64,000 bases of DNA from Pseudomarimonas arenosa (lineage in GTDB: Bacteria; Pseudomonadota; Gammaproteobacteria; Xanthomonadales; Xanthomonadaceae), in assembly GCF_014841215.1 (NCBI RefSeq), contig NZ_JACYTR010000014.1, positions 35,040 to 99,039 of the forward strand. The letters are read 5' to 3'. The notes below the pieces were generated by a model that saw only the letters and a list, made by a program, of their open reading frames with translations, was not told where the DNA came from and did no database searches. The position numbers were made by a program, and so were the translations under genes. This document shows, in pieces, positions 28,723-39,600 of this stretch (its first letter is position 1; every line of letters begins with the position of its first letter).

Positions 28723-28968
28723 ATGAGCCAAATCAAACAGATTATCTATGACACCCTCCGTCGCGTTGCTGAGGAGGAGGGCTTGCAGCTCGACACGATC
28801 AGTGATGCCAGCGCACTCATCGATTACCTCGGATTTCGCTCGCTGCATATCGCCCGCATTCTCGCGATCCTGGAAATCGAGCTTTCCTATGACCCATTCG
28901 CCAGCGGCGATGTGCCAATAACCGGCCTGCGCACGGTCGGTGATCTGTGCGCTGCCTACCAGCGCTAA
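28723..28968 (+). CDS. Discrete acyl carrier protein with RSL instead of DSL
   Basis: This 81-residue ACP begins at ATG 28723 behind GAGGA. The attachment region reads YLGFRSLHIARIL: the serine is kept but the almost invariant aspartate before it is arginine. Predicted helices on both sides and the C-terminal TVGDLCAAYQ helix fit an ACP. It is the obvious carrier for the AMP ligase at 26532 and for the KS-DH-KR protein at 29053, which has no ACP of its own. Whether the Asp-to-Arg change affects phosphopantetheinylation or only partner recognition is unknown. Confidence 0.85.
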   Translation: MSQIKQIIYDTLRRVAEEEGLQLDTISDASALIDYLGFRSLHIARILAILEIELSYDPFASGDVPITGLRTVGDLCAAYQR

Positions 28969-29052
28969 ACAGGTAGTTTCGGCTAGGCAATCGAATCCCG
29001 TGCCGGGTACGGCGCGGCGAACTCGATGGTTTTCATTGCAGCAGGATTCGGA

Positions 29053-32000
29053 ATGGAAAAGCAGCACAGCGACATTGCCATCATCGGAATGGCCGGGAGA
29101 TTTCCCGGCTCGACCTCGACGCATGAATTCTGGGCCAATCTGTGCGCAGGGCGCTCCGGCATCGCTGCGCTCTCCGACGAGGAACTTCTGGCCAACGGCG
29201 TTTCGGCCAAGACACTGGCCGACCCGAATTACGTGAAAGCAGCCCCCTTGCTAGCGGACCACGATTGCTTCGATTCGGAGTTCTTCATGGTTCCGCCGCG
29301 CGATGCAGAGATTATGGATCCACAGCATCGGTTGCTGCTGGAATGCGCGTGGTCAGCGATGGAGGATGCTGGCTATCCACCCGACACCCAGCCCGGCCGG
29401 GTCGGTGTATTCGCTGGATCGGGCGGCATCGTCTCCAGCCATCTGCTGTCGTGCGCCGCACACTACGCCGATGTCGTCGGCAAAACCGGGGGCAGCTGGC
29501 ATCTCGGCAACGACAAGGACTTCGTTCCAACCCGCTTGTCCTACAAACTGAATCTTCGCGGCCCGAGTGTCGCGGTTCAAACGGCATGTTCAACTTCGCT
29601 GGTTGCGGTGCATATGGCTTGTCAGAGCATCCGCTCGGGCGAGTGCGATATGGCCCTGGCCGGTGCGGTCAGCGTGCGCACGCCGCATGTGGCGGGCTAT
29701 CTATACGAGAGCGGCAACATCTTTTCCGCCGATGGGCAAGTCCGTGCCTTTGATGCGGACGCACGAGGCGTCGTGTTCGGAAGCGGTGTCGGAATGGTCT
29801 TGCTCAAGTCCCTGCAGCAAGCGCTGGCCGACGGCGATTGCATCCATGCCGTGATCAAGGGATCGGCGATCAACAACGACGGTGGCCAGAAGATGAGTTT
29901 CATGGCCACCAAGGTCGAAGGTCAGGTCGACTGCATGCGTGCGGCGCTGGACAACGCCGGGGTGTCGGCCGACAGCATCGGCTATATCGAGGCGCATGGC
30001 ACCGGTACGGCGATGGGCGACCCGATTGAGATCCTCGCGCTAAGCCGTTTGTTTCGCTGCGAAACCGAGCGTCGCCAGTTCTGCGCGATCGGATCGGTCA
30101 AGAACAATATCGGCCATATCGATATCGCCGCCGGCATGGCGAGTCTGATCAAAGTCGCGATGTCGCTGAAACACCAGCACATTGCGCCGTGCATCAATTT
30201 CAGCACGCCGAATCCCAAGATCGATTTCGAGAGCAGCCCGTTCCACGTCAACACCGATGCGCTCGAATGGCCGCAGGGCGACACGCCGCGACGTGCGGCG
30301 ATCAACTGCCTCGGTATCGGCGGCACCAATGCCTTCATGGTGCTGGAAGAACCGCCGCAGCGGCCACTGCCAACGCGCGCGGCGCCGATGCCGCGCATCG
30401 TGGCGTTGTCGGCGAAGACCGAGGCGGCGCTGTGGCGCAAGGTCACCGACCTCATCAGCTGGCTCGACGCCGGCCAGGGCGAACATCTCGACGATATCGC
30501 CTTCACCCTCGCCACCGGCCGCAGTCCGTTTGCGCATCGCTGCGTGCTGGTGGTGAGCGATGTCGCTGATCTGATCGCCAAGCTCGAGCGCTTGCACCGG
30601 CATCGGCGCGCACCGGAGTGTTTTGTCGGCAGCGAGGTCGAGCACTCCGGTCATGCGACGCCGGGCCTCGACGAATTCGCCCAGTTCCTGGTGCAGCAGG
30701 TGCTCGGCGGCTTGCCGGCTGATCAAGCGCGCAGCAAGCTGATCGCGCTGGCGGATCTGTACTGCCGCGGTGCGACGGTATCGCTGGATACCCTGTTCGT
30801 GGGGTCGGGCGCGCGGCGCATCACCTTACCCACCTATCCGTTCGAAAGAAGACGTTTCGCGATTCCCGAGCGAACCGCGGGCGCGCGACCGCAACCGGTC
30901 GCCGCGACCGCACCGGCGATCCTGCATCCCTTGCTGCACGCCAACGTGTCCGATGTATCGGGCCTGATCTTCACCACCGAGTTCGACGGCGGGGAATTCT
31001 TTCTGCGCGACCACAAGGTGCTGGGGCGACGCGTGCTGCCCGGCGTGGCCTATGTCGAAATGGTGCGCGCCGCGGCGGCACTGGCACTACCCGGCGATCG
31101 CACCCGAACACTTGAATTCCAGGATCACGCCTGGATTCAGCCGGTGGTGGTCGATGATGCGTTTGTGCTGACGGTGGTGCTGCACGACAAGGGCGAAGAC
31201 GAGGACGGCGGACACTGGCTCGACTATGAGATCCGCTCCGAAGGCGGGGGCGAAACGCCACACGCCCGCGGCACGGTTCGCTGCAGTGCGGAGATCATCG
31301 AGGCCGAGCCGGTGGATGTCGCCGCGGTCGACGAGGCCATTGAGGGCGCGAACTGCGATCGCGATGCGCTGTACGCGCGCTTCGAGGCGCTGGGTTTGCG
31401 CTATGGGTCGACCATGCAGGGCATTACCGAGCTGCGCAGCGACGGCGACCAGGTGATCGCGAGGCTGCGCTTGCCGGGCGCCTCGGACCCGCGCTTCGGC
31501 CTGCACCCGGCAATAATGGATTCGGCGATGCAGTGCACGATCTGCCTGCTGGCGGGCTTGGATGGCGAAGGCGGCGCTGCGCTGATGCCGTTCGCCTTCG
31601 ACGACATGATCGTCCACGGCGGCACCAGCGAGGAAATGTGGGTCTGGGTGCGGCGCGCACCGGGCGCGCCCATTGCCGGCATGCCGTCGCTGGATATCGA
31701 TCTGATCGACGATCAGGGCCTGCCGCGGGTCAGTATCCTCGGCCTGGTCTCGCGCGCGGTCGCGGCCGCACCTGCTGCTTCGCCCGCCCTTGCATCGACG
31801 CGCGTCGCCGGGGCTGCGCCGATGCCGCCGAAGCCAGCCGCGCCCCACGTTTCCAAGCCCGTTCTGCACGCCCTGGTTCCGATCTGGAATCCGGTCCGTT
31901 TCGGACGGGACACCGTGACTTCGATGCCGGGCGAGCGCTGTCTGCTACTCGGCGGAGACGAGGCGCTGTTCGCTTGGCTGCGCGCGGCCCCGATCGATCT

Positions 32001-33285
32001 GCGGCACCAGCCGATCGGTGCAGGCGATTCGGTCGAACGGATCGAGCGCCTGCTGGCCGATCGCGAATTCGACCACCTGCTGTGGTTTGCTCCAGAGGCG
32101 GACCCCGACGACGACGATGCGATCGTCACCAGCCAGGAAGCGGGCGTGCTCGCGTTGTTCCGCATCCTCAAGTCCCTGAGTCGGCTCGACTGGTTCGAGC
32201 GCGAACTTAAGTTCACCGTGGTCACCCGCCGCGCGCTGCAGGTCTTCGCCGACGAACGGGTGTCGCCGCACCATGCCAGCGTGCACGGAATGATTGGTAG
32301 CGTCGCCAAGGAGCTGCCGCTGTGGCGCTTCCGGCTGCTCGACATCGAATCAACTGTCTATCTTGACCCGGGCGAAATCCTCGCCTTGCCCTGGGACGAG
32401 CAGGGCAGGGGTTTGGCGTTCCGCAGCGACGAATGGTTCCGCCAGGAATTCGCCGATGTCGGCCGCATGCCGTCCTCGCGTTCGGCCTACCGTCAGAGCG
32501 GCATTTATGTCGTGATCGGCGGCGCCGGCGGGATAGGCGAGGTGTGGACGCGGCACATGGTCACCCACTACGACGCCGAGGTGATCTGGATCGGCCGCCG
32601 GCCGCAAGATGCCGACATCGAAGCGAAACTCGATGCTATTGAGAGCCTGGGCCGGCGACCGCATTATTTTTCCGCGGATGCCACCGACGCGGCAGTGCTG
32701 GGGGCAGCGGTCGCCGCCATCCGCGAGCGCTTTCCGCGGATCGATGGCGTGGTGCATTCTGCGCTGGTCCTGCAGGATCAGACCGTGCGCGCGATGGGCG
32801 AGGCGGTTTTTCGCCAGAGCCTGGCAGCCAAGGTCGATGTTAGCGTAAACATCGAGCGCGCCTTCGCCGGACAGGATCTCGATTTCGTGCTGTTCTTCTC
32901 CTCGGTGGCGTCGTTCCACCGCGATGCCGGCCAGTCGAACTACTGCGCCGGCTGCACCTTCAAGGACAGCTTCGCGCAGGCCATGCGCGCACGTCATCCG
33001 TATCCGGTGAAGATCGTCAACTGGGCCTATTGGGGCAGCGTCGGCGTCGTCACCGACACGTTCTATCGCAAGCGCATGGAAAGCCTGGGGATCGGCTCGA
33101 TCGAGCCGGAGGAGGCCATGCGCGAGCTGGAAGCCTTCATCGCCTCTGACATGGATCAGCTGGCACTGATCAAGGTGATCTCGCAACGCGCGCTCGACAA
33201 CCTGTGGGTGTCGGAGGAGGTCCGCTATTACCAGGATCTCGAAGCAACCAGTGGTTACGGCGCTGAAGCGGTGATCGCATCGTGA
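29053..33285 (+). CDS. Type I PKS without carrier domain: KS-DH-KR
   Basis: 1410 residues. KS about 1-430 with Cys 179 in QTACSTSL (Asp before Thr is Gln), EAHGTGTAMGDP and NIGHID. DH about 635-900 with HKVLGRRVLP (His 654) and MDSAMQ. KR about 1150-1370 with VIGGAGGIGE and Tyr about 1297. The usual YxxxN reads YCAGC, so the asparagine is cysteine. There is no AT and no ACP; the protein ends about 40 residues after the KR. It must use a carrier in trans, most simply the free ACP at 28723. The KS sequence style (NNDGGQKMSF) is closer to cis-AT or polyunsaturated-fatty-acid-type synthases than to the other KSs here. I chose ATG 29053 (AGGA upstream) over ATG 29026, which has a weak ribosome-binding site. 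Confidence 0.9.
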   Translation: MEKQHSDIAIIGMAGRFPGSTSTHEFWANLCAGRSGIAALSDEELLANGVSAKTLADPNYVKAAPLLADHDCFDSEFFMVPPRDAEIMDPQHRLLLECAWSAMEDAGYPPDTQPGRVGVFAGSGGIVSSHLLSCAAHYADVVGKTGGSWHLGNDKDFVPTRLSYKLNLRGPSVAVQTACSTSLVAVHMACQSIRSGECDMALAGAVSVRTPHVAGYLYESGNIFSADGQVRAFDADARGVVFGSGVGMVLLKSLQQALADGDCIHAVIKGSAINNDGGQKMSFMATKVEGQVDCMRAALDNAGVSADSIGYIEAHGTGTAMGDPIEILALSRLFRCETERRQFCAIGSVKNNIGHIDIAAGMASLIKVAMSLKHQHIAPCINFSTPNPKIDFESSPFHVNTDALEWPQGDTPRRAAINCLGIGGTNAFMVLEEPPQRPLPTRAAPMPRIVALSAKTEAALWRKVTDLISWLDAGQGEHLDDIAFTLATGRSPFAHRCVLVVSDVADLIAKLERLHRHRRAPECFVGSEVEHSGHATPGLDEFAQFLVQQVLGGLPADQARSKLIALADLYCRGATVSLDTLFVGSGARRITLPTYPFERRRFAIPERTAGARPQPVAATAPAILHPLLHANVSDVSGLIFTTEFDGGEFFLRDHKVLGRRVLPGVAYVEMVRAAAALALPGDRTRTLEFQDHAWIQPVVVDDAFVLTVVLHDKGEDEDGGHWLDYEIRSEGGGETPHARGTVRCSAEIIEAEPVDVAAVDEAIEGANCDRDALYARFEALGLRYGSTMQGITELRSDGDQVIARLRLPGASDPRFGLHPAIMDSAMQCTICLLAGLDGEGGAALMPFAFDDMIVHGGTSEEMWVWVRRAPGAPIAGMPSLDIDLIDDQGLPRVSILGLVSRAVAAAPAASPALASTRVAGAAPMPPKPAAPHVSKPVLHALVPIWNPVRFGRDTVTSMPGERCLLLGGDEALFAWLRAAPIDLRHQPIGAGDSVERIERLLADREFDHLLWFAPEADPDDDDAIVTSQEAGVLALFRILKSLSRLDWFERELKFTVVTRRALQVFADERVSPHHASVHGMIGSVAKELPLWRFRLLDIESTVYLDPGEILALPWDEQGRGLAFRSDEWFRQEFADVGRMPSSRSAYRQSGIYVVIGGAGGIGEVWTRHMVTHYDAEVIWIGRRPQDADIEAKLDAIESLGRRPHYFSADATDAAVLGAAVAAIRERFPRIDGVVHSALVLQDQTVRAMGEAVFRQSLAAKVDVSVNIERAFAGQDLDFVLFFSSVASFHRDAGQSNYCAGCTFKDSFAQAMRARHPYPVKIVNWAYWGSVGVVTDTFYRKRMESLGIGSIEPEEAMRELEAFIASDMDQLALIKVISQRALDNLWVSEEVRYYQDLEATSGYGAEAVIAS

Positions 33286-34859
33286 ATCGAACGCATACAC
33301 CACCCGCGCGATCGATGAAGTCGGTGGCGGTTTCCCTGCTGGCCCTCGGGGTAACCTTCGGTGCCTCTGCGCAGATGCCGAAGAGCGAACCTGCGGCCGA
33401 TCCGGACAGCGATTTCCTCGAGGGCGTGGTGATCGATCCGCCGGCCGAGATACAGCCGGGAGCACCAGACGCGCGCGGCGACCAGGCATTAAGTGGTTTG
33501 CCACCTGAGCCGGGCAGCGATACGAACGTCGACTTTGATGAGCTCGAAATCGACATCGATTCGAACACCGATTGGGATCACGAGCCTTCGCCCGATGGTG
33601 CGGATTTTATTGGTCCCGATCTTGTGGGGCTGGAGCCCGGCGGGCCGGGCGCGGGGACGGAGGAGGGCGACCCGACCTGGGCCGGCGACGACAGCTGGCT
33701 CGCGACCTGGCTGGATGCACTGCGGGTCAGCCTGAAGCACGAAAACTCCTACAAGTTCGCCTCGCCAAAGCGGGTGGTGAACAACCGCTCATCTGTGCGG
33801 CTGGAATACGCGAAGCCCTTAACCAGCAATCTGTACCTACGCCTGGACACCAAGCTCAATCTGCACTGGAGCAATGATCACCGCGCCAGGGCAAAGGACG
33901 AGGATCTGTTTCGCGAACTGGTCACACGCGAGGCCTATTTGCAGAGCAGCTTCGGTGATACCAGTTTCCGCCTCGGCTATCAGATTCTGCCGTGGGGCGT
34001 GTCCGAGGGCGGCGCGATCACCGACGAAGTCAGTCCGCGCAACAGCGCCGAGTTCTTCTTCATCTCGCTGGAGGAGTCGCGCGTCGGTCAACCTATGTTG
34101 GTCACCGACCACTTCGGCGATTCCGGCCACTGGACCGCATTCTTCGTGCCGCGGCCCGGTTACAACAAGTATCCGGATCGCGGGTCCGAGTACGACATCC
34201 CCGGCGCCTTCGACAGGCGCGCGCCGGACGACGACTGGGACAACCCCGGCACCTACGAATTCGGTGCGCGCTGGAAGCGCACGTTCGGCAAGAGCGACAT
34301 CAGCCTGATGGCGGCGCGGCTGATCGACAACGATTACCTGGTGCGCCAACAACGCTTCCGCATGTTCGGACTGACCGCGAATGTGGCGATCGACAACCTG
34401 CTGCTGCGCGCGGAAGTCGCGCTGAAACAGCCACGTGCGTATTTCGCCCTTGCGGCCGGCAGCAGCGAGCTGACGATCGTCGAGAGCGACCAGTTCGATT
34501 CGAGCTTCGGTTTCGATTATTCGCCGGGTGGCCGGGCGCTTGTCTACAGCGCCGAAGTCGTCTGGAGTCGTGTGCTCGACTGGCGCAGCGACATTATCGG
34601 ACGCGAGCGCGACGAGTACTCATTGGTGGGCTCGGTGAGCAACCGCTTCTTCAACGACGATTTAACACTTAGTTTGCTCAGCATCTATAGCGAGCCCTAC
34701 ACCAGTTTCCAGCACAAGTTCCTCAGCTCTTACCTGATCGACGACAACTCCACGATCTATTTCGAGTTGTTCTTTCCAGACGAACGAGACCAACGCAGTG
34801 GGACCTGGCCGTATCGCGACCAGAAGCAGTTCGTCGTCCGATACCAATATCAGTTCTAG
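33282..34859 (+). CDS. Outer-membrane beta-barrel protein, DUF1302-like
   Basis: The N-terminus holds a signal peptide (MKSVAVSLLALGVTFGASAQ from an internal Met at 33315; the annotated GTG at 33282 overlaps the PKS stop). A region of about 100 residues rich in Asp, Glu, Pro and Gly follows. After that come alternating amphipathic beta strands with many aromatics, ending in YQYQF with a terminal Phe, as in outer-membrane barrels. DUF1302-type proteins often co-occur with MMPL/RND pumps and LolA-like proteins, both present at 40500 and 43067, so an export role is likely. Family assignment is by pattern and is moderate. Confidence 0.75.
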   Translation: MNRTHTPPARSMKSVAVSLLALGVTFGASAQMPKSEPAADPDSDFLEGVVIDPPAEIQPGAPDARGDQALSGLPPEPGSDTNVDFDELEIDIDSNTDWDHEPSPDGADFIGPDLVGLEPGGPGAGTEEGDPTWAGDDSWLATWLDALRVSLKHENSYKFASPKRVVNNRSSVRLEYAKPLTSNLYLRLDTKLNLHWSNDHRARAKDEDLFRELVTREAYLQSSFGDTSFRLGYQILPWGVSEGGAITDEVSPRNSAEFFFISLEESRVGQPMLVTDHFGDSGHWTAFFVPRPGYNKYPDRGSEYDIPGAFDRRAPDDDWDNPGTYEFGARWKRTFGKSDISLMAARLIDNDYLVRQQRFRMFGLTANVAIDNLLLRAEVALKQPRAYFALAAGSSELTIVESDQFDSSFGFDYSPGGRALVYSAEVVWSRVLDWRSDIIGRERDEYSLVGSVSNRFFNDDLTLSLLSIYSEPYTSFQHKFLSSYLIDDNSTIYFELFFPDERDQRSGTWPYRDQKQFVVRYQYQF

Positions 34860-34869
34860 CGACCGCGAG

Positions 34870-36642
34870 ATGGATAACGCCATGCAGATGCCCGTTGAAG
34901 ACCTATCGAAGAAGATCTTGTCGAAGCAGATCGACAAGCAGGACGCCATGCGCCTGTTCCAGTCGCTGGACAAGGAGTCGCAGCAGCGGGTGCTGGCGAT
35001 CGTCCGCCGTGCCGAAGGCATTGCGCCAGCACCGGACGGCAAAGGCGCGGCGCGGGCCCTGCAGGCGCTCGACCAGCGCGAGCTCGGCGACGAGCACCGC
35101 GCCTGGATCGCCGCTCTGGTTGAGAAGTACGACCGCTTCGTGCCGAAGTCCAAGGCCAATGTTCTCGAACACCAGCTGCACTTCGTCGACCAGCGTCGCG
35201 CCTTTCACCTGATCAAGGATCTGAAAAAGCTCCACTTCCAGATCACCTACACCCGGGCCGAAGGCGCCTACGTCCACGACGTCGACGGCAACCGCTACAT
35301 CGACATCTCCGGCGACATGGGCGTGAACCTGTTCGGGCATCGCGCGCCCTTCCTTATCAAGGCGATCAAGCACAGCCTGGATCAGGGCATCCCGCTGGTC
35401 GGCTATTCCGACATGATTTTCCGGGCCTGCCAGCTGTTCTGCGAGATCACCGGCCACGAACGTACGCTGTTCACGCAATCGGGCACCGAGGCGGTGATGT
35501 TCGCGGTGCGCATCGCACGCGCGGCGACCGGCCGCAAGAAGATCGTACTTTTCGACGGCAGCTATCACGGGCTGTCGGATGCGGTGGCGGCCACCCGCGA
35601 CCTCGCGGGCAACAGCTTCCCGTTGGCACCGGGCATCCTGCAGGAGTTTGCCGAGCAGATCATCGTGCTCGACTACGGCGACATGGCGTCGCTCGACGTG
35701 ATCGAACAATGCGCCGCTGAGATCGCCACCGTGCTGGTCGAGCCGGTGCAATCGCGGCATCCGTACAAGAAGCCGGTCGAGTTCCTCAAGGCGCTTCGCC
35801 AACTGACGATCGAGAAGGACATTCCGCTGATCTTCGACGAGATGATCACCGGCTTCCGAGTCGGTCCGCAGGGCGCGCAGGGCTTGTTCGGCATCCAGGC
35901 GGACATGGCGACCTACGGCAAGATTCCCGGCGGCGGCCTGCCCACCGGCGTCATCGCCGGCGCCGCGAAATACCTGGACCTGGTCGACGGCGGTAGCTGG
36001 CAGTTCGACGATGACAGCATGCCCAGCGCCAAGCGTACCGGCATGGCGGGCACGCACTCGCAGAACCCGTTGAAGATTGCCGCTGCACTCGCGGTGCTGG
36101 GCGAGATCAAGAAACGCAGCGCCGAAACCGCGCCCGACGGTACGGTCACATGCTTCCAGGACGTGCTCAACCGCAAAACTACCGCTCTTGCCGATGTCCT
36201 TAACACGTTCTTCCGTGAAGAGTGCCTGCCAGTGGTGATCGACACCTTCGGTTCCTTGTTCCGCTTCCGCTTCGTCGACAGCTATTGGGGTGTGACCGAG
36301 GCGCTGTTCTTCATCCTGCTGCGCATGGAAGGTGTGGAGACCAACATCCAGGGCAACTGCTTCCTCACCACAGCCCACAGCGACGAGGACATAGCAGCGG
36401 TGATCGCTGGCGTGAAGGCGAGCATGTCGAACCTGAAGCGCAGCGGGTTCTTTCGCGAACCCGATCAGGAGCCGCCGACGCAAGACAGCGCAGCGCTGCC
36501 CGACACCACAGCGTTCGCGCCTTCGCCGTCGGGCAGGGCGTCGCCCGGCAAGGACATCGAGCGCCTGAAGGCGCTGCTCAACGCCGATCTCGCGTTGGCA
36601 GAAGAACTCAGCTTGACAGACGAATTGGGGAGCTTGAAATGA
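34870..36642 (+). CDS. Class III PLP aminotransferase with carrier-docking tails
   Basis: The central 420 residues are a glutamate-1-semialdehyde-aminotransferase-like domain: FTQSGTEAVMFAVRIAR, FDGSYHG, LIFDEMITGFR and the Schiff-base lysine in TYGKIPGGG (Lys 351). An N-terminal helical segment of about 115 residues and a C-terminal tail with a LKALLNADLALAEELS helix extend the protein to 590 residues, more than a plain aminotransferase. Such domains are usually embedded in PKS/NRPS proteins and aminate a beta-keto carbon. Here it is a separate polypeptide, overlapping by ATGA a synthase that begins with an ACP. It probably acts on the chain delivered by the KS at the end of the 15906 synthase. 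The start at ATG 34870 follows the barrel-gene stop by 10 nt. Confidence 0.9.
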   Translation: MDNAMQMPVEDLSKKILSKQIDKQDAMRLFQSLDKESQQRVLAIVRRAEGIAPAPDGKGAARALQALDQRELGDEHRAWIAALVEKYDRFVPKSKANVLEHQLHFVDQRRAFHLIKDLKKLHFQITYTRAEGAYVHDVDGNRYIDISGDMGVNLFGHRAPFLIKAIKHSLDQGIPLVGYSDMIFRACQLFCEITGHERTLFTQSGTEAVMFAVRIARAATGRKKIVLFDGSYHGLSDAVAATRDLAGNSFPLAPGILQEFAEQIIVLDYGDMASLDVIEQCAAEIATVLVEPVQSRHPYKKPVEFLKALRQLTIEKDIPLIFDEMITGFRVGPQGAQGLFGIQADMATYGKIPGGGLPTGVIAGAAKYLDLVDGGSWQFDDDSMPSAKRTGMAGTHSQNPLKIAAALAVLGEIKKRSAETAPDGTVTCFQDVLNRKTTALADVLNTFFREECLPVVIDTFGSLFRFRFVDSYWGVTEALFFILLRMEGVETNIQGNCFLTTAHSDEDIAAVIAGVKASMSNLKRSGFFREPDQEPPTQDSAALPDTTAFAPSPSGRASPGKDIERLKALLNADLALAEELSLTDELGSLK

Positions 36643-39600
36643 GCGCTGTCGCGGAACTGCCCTTGTTGGACACGATCGCGAATACGGTCGCGTCGACGTT
36701 GAAAATCCCGGTCGATCGGCTCGACGTCGATGCTGCCTTCGATTCGTTCGGCATGGACTCGATCATCGCGATCGAGCTGATGACCAACCTGAGCAAACAG
36801 CTCAAGGTATCGATCACGCCGGCGCAGCTGACCGCGGTCAACTCGATCAGAGAGCTGGCTGGCCTCATCGGCGACTCGATGAATGAGGCCCCGGCGACGC
36901 CGCTGCCCAAGCCGCAGCCAAGCGTTACAAAACCACCTACCGCCGCCGCGGCCAAGACATCGACGGCAGCGGCCACTGTCCCGCGTCGGCGTGCGGAGGT
37001 GCGGCAGCCATCGCGCACCGACCGGGCAGGGGGGCTCGGCCGCATGCTGGCCTTCGTCCGCGACGAATACGGACTGGATCTGCACGATGAGGGTTTCACC
37101 TCCAAGCAAGCGCTGATCGACCATCTGCTGGAGCATCACGCCGACGCACTGTCGCAGTACTACGGTCTGTCCGCAGACGCACGCAGCGCCGAGGCCTCCG
37201 AAGTGCAGGCGGTCGGGCGCCCGGCCGGCAACACCGGGATCGCGGTGGTCGGCATGGCCTGCACATTCGCCGATGCCAACACACCGGAAGCGCTGTGGCA
37301 CAACTTGATCGAACAGCGCTCGCTGATCGCGCCGCTGAAGCGAAGCCGTTGGGGCGCCGATGCCTACGCTGCGCCGCGCTGGGGCGCGTTGATCGAAGAT
37401 GTCGATCGCTTCGACCCCGCTTTCTTCGGCCTCAGCGACGACGAAGCCCGCCTGTGCGATCCGCAGGAACGCCTGGTGACGCAGGCGCTTTACCACGCGC
37501 TGCAGCACGCCGGCCTGCGCGCGGACAAGCTGCGTGGCACGCGCACCGGGCTCTTCCTCGGTTATGAGTACGCCGAATACGAGCATCATCTGCGCCGCAA
37601 CCTGCATCGCATTCCAAACGCTCCGGCGCTGAGCTCGTCCAGCCCGATCTACTACCTCGCCAACCGCATCTCATTTCTGTACGACTTCAAGGGCCCGAGC
37701 GAAGTGGTCAACGCCAGTTGCGCCTCGTCCGGGCTGGCGATCCACCGCGCCTGTCAATCCTTGGCGCAGGGCGAATGCGACGTGGCGATCTGCGGCGGCG
37801 TGTCGCTCAATCTGTTCGAAGGCGACTACGCGGCGATCGCGCGCTACGGCCTGCTATCGCCGGACGGCAGTTGCGGCGTGTTCGACGACACCGCCAATGG
37901 TTTCACCCGCGGCGAAGGCGTCGGCCTGCTGGTGCTGACGCGGCTGGATGATGCCGAGCGCGACAATCGGCGAATCTTCGCCAAGGTCGTCGCGACCCAT
38001 CAGAACAATCGCGGACGCGCCAGCTTCATCTCAGAGATCAAGCACGAATCCATCACCCAGGTGATCGTCGAGTGTTACGAGAAGCACGGCATCGCGCCGA
38101 ACTCGGTGCGCTACATCGAAGTCGATGGCTATGCCACCAAGTGGGGTGACTCCTTCGAGTTCGAAGGCATCAAGAACGCATTCGATGCGACCACCGGCGA
38201 GAAGCACTGTGCGCTCGGCAGCATCAAGGGCAACATCGGCCACGTCGAGCCAGCCAGCGGCGTGGCCAGCGCGATCAAGGTCGCACTCTCGCTACACCAC
38301 AAGCAGTTCCCCGCCACGATCACGAAGAAGACGCTCAACGCCTTCATCGACATCGAGTCCAAGGCGCATCCACTGTATATCGCCGACCACCCGCTGCCGT
38401 TCGACACGCTGCGCCGAGGCGACGAGCCGATCCGCGCCGGCGTCAACTCGTTCTCCGACAGCGGCGTGAACGTTCACCTGCTATTCGAGGAATACCGTAG
38501 CGACCGCGGCGCCCCGCGCGCGGAGCAGGGCGAGCGTCAGCTATTTGTCTTCTCGGCGCGTACGCGCGAAACCCTGCAGGAATCCTTGGCCCTCATGCGC
38601 GAATCCCTGGAGGAATCGTTGGCCCTTTGCGGCAGCCGTCTGCCGCTGGAAGACATGGCCTACACCCTGCAGCTGGCGACCGTACCAATGGAGCATCGAC
38701 TCGCTATCGTTGCCGGCAGCCACAAGGAACTGAACGACGCGTTAGCGCGTGCCGCCAAGCATCTGACTGAGCACACGTCGGTGGACGGCAACGGCCCCAT
38801 CTTCATCGGTGGCCCGAAGGAGCGCGACAACGCCCGCGTCTTCGATGTTATCAAGTCGCAGATCGGCGATGACAAGCTGCTCGAAAACCTGCGCGAAGGC
38901 AGGCTGAAGGATATCGCGCTGCTGTGGGTCGGCGGCATCGACATGCCCTGGGAGCGGCATTGGCGCGAGGTGGTACTGACCCGTCGCCGCAATGCGCAGG
39001 CGCTGCCGCAGTTGGTCGACATTCCGCCATACCCGTTCGCCAAGCACCGTTACTGGCTGGATTTCGACCACACCGATACCTCGCCGCAGGTGCAAATCCC
39101 CACCGTGGCCCGGCCGCAGAAAGCGAATAGCGAGCGCGATGCGGGTAGCGGGCCCGAGGTCGTGCGCAAGTGGCGTTTCGTCGACACGCTGGCCGAGGGC
39201 GAACGGGCGGAAGCGCTTGAGGCCGAGGACAAGATCGTACTCTTTCTCGCCCAAGAAGCTGCCGAACTGCTGCGTGTGCCGCGGGCGGATGTCGATGTCG
39301 ACCTGGAGTTCCTTGAACTTGGCTTCGATTCGGTCGCCATGGCCGCATTGATCCAGAAAACCATCGGCTTGCTGGGCGAAAACATCTCACCGAGCGTGGT
39401 GTTCAATCATCCCGACATCAAGCGTCTCGGTCGCCATCTGGCGGACAGCTATCGAGCCAAGATCGATAGCATCCATGTCCTCGGTACGGCCGAGGCGTCC
39501 AACGCGTCCAGCGCCTCCAGCGCGGTGTCGCGAGCAAGACTGTTGCGGGCGGCGACGGCGAAAACCGATCTCGAAACCTGGTTCGTGAGCCGCGACGCGG

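Noticed and set aside
36222..36638. N-terminal extension of the terminal PKS into the aminotransferase gene
   Set aside because: The frame overlaps about 400 nt of the aminotransferase in another frame. The ATGA overlap at 36639 and the ACP start immediately after it are decisive.
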